From Paramecium tetraurelia (Eukaryota > Ciliophora > Oligohymenophorea > Peniculida > Parameciidae), in contig NW_001799630.1 of the NCBI RefSeq assembly GCF_000165425.1, positions 313,734 to 377,733 of the forward strand: 64,000 nt of DNA, read 5' to 3'. Position 1 is the first letter of the stretch. Each line of letters opens with the position of its first letter. The notes beneath the pieces are model-generated. The model was not told where the DNA came from, ran no database searches, and saw only the letters and a list, made by a program, of their open reading frames with translations. This document shows positions 60,126-64,000 of this stretch, piece by piece. The position numbers and the translations under genes were made by a program.

Positions 60126-61552
60126 TCAATAATACCTTTAGGATGAATATGCTTGATTTGAAAACTGAGTATTAAAATTAGGATATGCTGCTTATAATTA
60201 TTGGTATGGCTATAGAGTTTAAGAATAACCTTAATATTTATTAGGTGAAATTAACTAGGCTTATTTAAATGGCTATTGTCCATAAACTTATTATTATTAT
60301 TACGGGTATCCAGAGTAAAATGAAGGATTCTAAACTTACTAAATAGGAACCTATTACAAAGGCATTTTTTATTATTATTAATAACCATATGATAACTCTA
60401 ATCCAGGCTATTGTTACATCTTTGGAGGTTCTGGTTTTTCTTTGAGTTAATTTAGTTAAATTTGTTCCTAAATTCTAGAAGTTTGTTGTGGCAGTTAGGA
60501 ATTTTGTGATTTTACAGTTAAAACCCGGTTAGATATTATTTCAGGAGTTGCAAGCTTATGAATATCAAGAAATTCTGGCAGATCTTTATGGACCACATTA
60601 ACTATCTAAGCAATTTGCTAGCTTAAATTTGAACTAATGGTTTATTTGATAAATAATATACGATTCTATGGAATCAAAGTTTATCTATGATTAGGCTTCT
60701 TTAAATCTGGATGAAAATGATTAAGCTGTCTCTATATATTATAAATTATCCTCTTTAGTTGTAGATAGCAGATAGGGTAGTAGAGAATACATGCAATCTG
60801 GTTATTTTAATTTGTCTAAGAAATTTATATGAGAGATAAATCTTGCATTTAATACTTAAGTAAAGGATTTTCCATCACGATCGAAGTTATCAAAGTTCTT
60901 TCTTTATTTGTTCTCCAATTCAATCTCCAAAGCATGGAAATACTATTCCACTATATTCAATATTCTATTTTTGGCTTCCTTTAATTTTTACACTGTTTCC
61001 TAAGTGTATGATAAGGCTTAAGAGATTGATTTTTAAATATCTAAGTATGCATATACCAATTAATTTGCTTTAGTTATTCTTTCTAAAATTACCTTGTTAG
61101 CAGACTTCCTTGTGAACATCAGTTAAAATATTCTCCAAGCATTCCAACTTAGGATAAGACCTGTATTCTGAATGCTCGTAAACGTGTTCTTTCACACACT
61201 CAGGACATAGTGGCAATAAGCATTCCCTGCATTTACAAAAATTAGTAAATGTCTATCCCTAATGATTAAAACAGTTTATCTAAGTCTTATTCCATACATA
61301 CTTTTGGCATATTCTAAACTGTAAATGTAAAGGGGGTTGTTCTATCTTATAAATTATCCTCATGATGTTATTGATATTGAGGATTCTATTGTTGCTGGAA
61401 AATGGATTATTAATTCTATTATTTTTCTAATTGTTTTTCCTATTTTACTTGTTTTATGATACCTATTAAAATCTTGAGGATTCCATCAATTCTGGCTCAT
61501 AGTCTTGCTAATTGTATAAAGCATTCTTTTAACCCAATGATGTTTCGGACAT
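60126..61552 (-). CDS. B-box zinc-finger coiled-coil protein with Gln/Pro/Tyr-rich tail
   Basis: About 459 codons. Following about 95 Asn/Gln-rich residues is a B-box: CFNHQGQTFTNFCKCRECLL then CPECVKEHVYEHSEYRSY, with the C-H-C-C-C-C-H-H zinc ligands in order. A coiled coil comes next (EAKNRILNIVEQYFHALEIE, LENKQRKNFDNFDRDGKSF), the B-box/coiled-coil core of TRIM-type proteins, here without a RING. The tail is Gln/Pro/Tyr-rich (SGYPQQQQQVYGQQPFKQAQ). A 25-nt intron with an AAG acceptor follows CQQ, and a 22- or 28-nt intron with a CAG acceptor lies near 60575. The opposite strand is also open, but its composition and lack of a start argue against it. The stop is 43 nt upstream of the next start. 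Confidence 0.75.
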
Positions 61553-61611
61553 GACAGTTAAAATAATTAATAAAAGTTTTGAATAAATAAATTAATTGTC
61601 ATCAACATACA

Positions 61612-64000
61612 TGCTAAGGTGCTTATTCTATATACTTTGGTTTGAACTTGTAAGTCTCCTTTATTGCCTATTGAAATTATTCCTAATTCAAAATTAAATC
61701 TGATGTTTTCTAAGCAAATGTGTCCTATTCTCTTAAAACTTCCATTGGAATTGATGCACCTTCTTTAAAAAGTTACAAAGACAATTTCGAATTTCTAGCC
61801 TTGAAGAAAATCAAAAAATATTTCATTAGATCAGATTTTGATATCTTTTCCAAAGCCAAAATTGTGCATTCTCTCTAAGTAAAATAATATGAACCATCTC
61901 TAATTGAATTCCAGATAATCTCAGCCTATTGCTCTAATGTATTAGGAACCTACTGCAATTGCTTTTGGATTGCCTACTTGATGCTAATATTATGTAAGAT
62001 TCAGAAATACCCATCAAAATCCTTGTCAGGAAGTCTATTCAAAAAGGATTCAAAATATCCCAATGACTCCTCAATATAAAAGTCTATTTCTTCTGGATCG
62101 TAAGAATTGCTTTGAACTATTATAACAATGGAATCAATGTGGTTCACTTATATCAAAGAAACATCCACTGCAAATCCTAATTACAATTAATTAAATAGAT
62201 AATCTTCAATATGAAATTTCATAAGTCTTTACAATAGTCTCATATACACATATTATACTAAACTTGGATCAGATCCCTAATAAAGATTCAAAGTGACTAT
62301 GCTCTCAGATTTTAACTTAGCTAACCTATATGTAATAGCCCTTTTTGATAATTTATATGTTTCTTCAGTAAAAAATGATTTGCTCTTGCTCTATACTTTT
62401 GGCATAATTGATTCAAACAATTATTTTGAATAATCAGTATCTATGTTCCCATAAAGCAGGATATCAAATCGCTAATTTTCCCATAATTTCTTTAGGGTTT
62501 CTTGTATTTTCTCAAATTTAACATCATATTTATGTTATTAAAATTCTTATGAATTAGTTAAAATTTATTTAGCATAAAACAAGGCTTTCTCAATAGTTGT
62601 AGTATTCTTCTCCCAATATCTATCTTAATATTCCAAGTTCTCCAAATACCATTAAAAGTCATCCTTATTAATAGTGAAAGCTTCTTAATAATTTTTCATG
62701 ACTTGCTTAGCAATTTCTTCTATTTATTAAGTGAAACATTAAACGATAATTTCAATTTATCCAACACCAATATCTATTTAAAAAGAAGCAACATGAAATC
62801 CTTAAGGAATCTTGAAATTCAATTTAACAATCTCTTTTGCTATGAAGTTTTCACCTAGACTTTCAAAATCTAAAAATCTAGCTAAAACCCTAAATTGCAC
62901 TTTGGGAACACCATTTGTTGTATCTTAAATATGCCATAAATTTCCTGCTTAAGTAGTTATCAATAACTCAGGATATTTAAAATTTTTCTTTTTTTTCTTT
63001 ACACTTTAACTATCAGGAGATTAAGGTAGCAATTCAAATATTGTTGGGATATGAGAATCATCAACTATTTTTAGCTCTGTATCCTTGATAGCTATAAGCT
63101 TTTGAACTGTATTAGCTGATATTCCAGCTTCAAAAGAACGCAATCCAAAAAGTTGGTGATAAGAGAAATTCTCGATTTCTGGTATTGAATATCCCTTATC
63201 AATATCATAATCTTATTCTGTTTAGATGACATCATCTGGTTCAACAATGAATTCTTCTTCTTCTGATAAGTCAATTGGGTGATCTCTATCAATAATTGGA
63301 TCACTTATTTCATCTTCATAGACTCTATATCTTTTTTTGACTCTGCCTTTGAATACTTTTTTCTTTTCTTCTACACAGTGCGATTGTTCTACAAACGAGT
63401 TTCCAAATTTCATGAATCCCATGTCAGCTTAATAAGAATCATAGAAATTGTCCAACAATATTACAGTCATATTTTATGGTTCCATCTATTATAAAACATG
63501 AGATATGGCAGCCTTGTCATATTTCTTAAGTAATTTATTTTATAAAATATCCTTTGAAAAGTATTGCTTTAAATTAGATGATAATTATATGATATTCTCA
63601 ATATCATAATTAGAATATTAAAAATTAATTTCTTGCATCAAAAGTAGATGATCCCAATATTCTTCTAAGTTATCTTATTGCTTTAAGTAATTGATTCTCT
63701 TGTATAAGGAAGTGAGAATCTCATCAATCTTGGTTTGCTTTGGTAGATGAAGAAATATTTTGAATATTGCAAATTCCTTAGGTATTTCCTTTAATGTATA
63801 ATAGCATTTAAAGGCTAGTTTCTTTTCAAACATTTCATCACAAAAGTTTTTTTCAAATTGTTTCATGAGCATGAGGATTACAAACTCCAATGATTTTGTT
63901 AAATGGTTATTTTCAATATCAAAATCAAACTCAATCCTCAACTCTTTGACTTTGCTTTGAATATAAAAAAACCTTTAGTTCTTCAAAGGCAATCCAAACT
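61612..64000 (-). CDS. M16 (insulysin/nardilysin-like) metallopeptidase, C-terminal about 780 residues
   Basis: The gene runs off the window at its 5' end, so the HxxEH zinc site is not visible. The visible part has M16 landmarks: LWHIQDTTNGVPKVQFRVLA (compare LWFKQDDxFxxPK), FDILLYGNID, LQLGFAVDVSLIQVNHIDSI with VIIVQS (compare EQLGYIVxS...FxIQS) and a C-terminal helical domain. One intron is at 61984-62010. Between the second and third domains lies a charged insert (about 63150-63400: KKKVFKGRVKKRYRVYEDEI, DLSEEEEFIVEPDD), longer than in insulysin and recalling the acidic insert of nardilysin, though placed differently. Members degrade or trim peptides. An intron near 63960 is probably needed to continue upstream. 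Confidence 0.8.

Noticed and set aside
60126..60835. Plus-strand open frames (Tyr-rich sequence at 60170-60560 and MESKFIYDQASLNLDENDQ at 60674)
   Set aside because: They need TGA-containing joins and lack a proper start. The minus strand reads as the coiled-coil and Gln/Pro tail of a B-box protein with standard introns.
1..64000. CRISPR arrays, bacterial insertion sequences, operons, Shine-Dalgarno sites, telomere repeats
   Set aside because: None seen. The sequence is eukaryotic, with short introns and a ciliate code. No run of G4T2 or G3T3 type repeats occurs.

Overview
The window reads as macronuclear DNA of a ciliate, most likely a Paramecium. Long reading frames appear only when TAA and TAG are read as glutamine and TGA is the sole stop. 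Base composition is very AT-rich. Genes are packed tightly on both strands. Introns are tiny, mostly 22-30 nt, starting GTA and ending TAG (less often AAG or CAG). Protein families such as surface-antigen repeats fit. All coordinates below come from hand translation with this code, so starts and some splice sites are provisional. A run of N (43982-44395) marks an assembly gap.

Layout. 1-5 kb: the end of a LITAF-type zinc-ribbon gene, an unknown gene with a frame break, a coiled-coil gene and a mitochondrial citrate synthase. 5.3-6.2 kb: a probable decayed gene interrupted by TGA. 6.3-18.4 kb: adenylate kinase, a Utp13/TBL3-like WD40 protein, a divergent pair of coiled-coil genes with nearly abutting start codons, a DUF922-like HExGH protein, a papain-family protease, the GINS subunit Psf1, a long coiled-coil protein and a tetraspan membrane protein. 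18.4-31 kb: a cysteine-rich surface-antigen-like gene, two small unknown genes, a Gln-rich protein with weak CENP-C/Mif2 features, and a 1,689-residue cysteine-rich multispan protein. 31-39.5 kb: a small gene, an XMAP215/Dis1 TOG-repeat protein, a small gene, tRNA-Cys and asparagine synthetase. 40-44 kb: a GTSF1-like tandem zinc-finger gene directly downstream of a PIAS/Siz SUMO E3 ligase. 44.5-50.8 kb: a Sec14-domain gene, ribosomal protein eS30 and several small unknown genes. 51.6-56 kb: an ODF3/SHIPPO microtubule protein, ribosomal protein uS14, a 1.6-kb gene-poor stretch and a propeller-like gene. 56-64 kb: a 1,359-residue coiled-coil protein, a B-box coiled-coil protein and the C-terminal part of an M16 (insulysin-like) peptidase cut by the window edge.

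Most genes are independent housekeeping or cytoskeletal units, as expected without operons. The most notable neighbourhood is the GTSF1-like gene beside the PIAS SUMO ligase. In animals both families act in small-RNA-guided heterochromatin formation. In Paramecium, small RNAs guide developmental DNA elimination, and SUMO has been linked to it.
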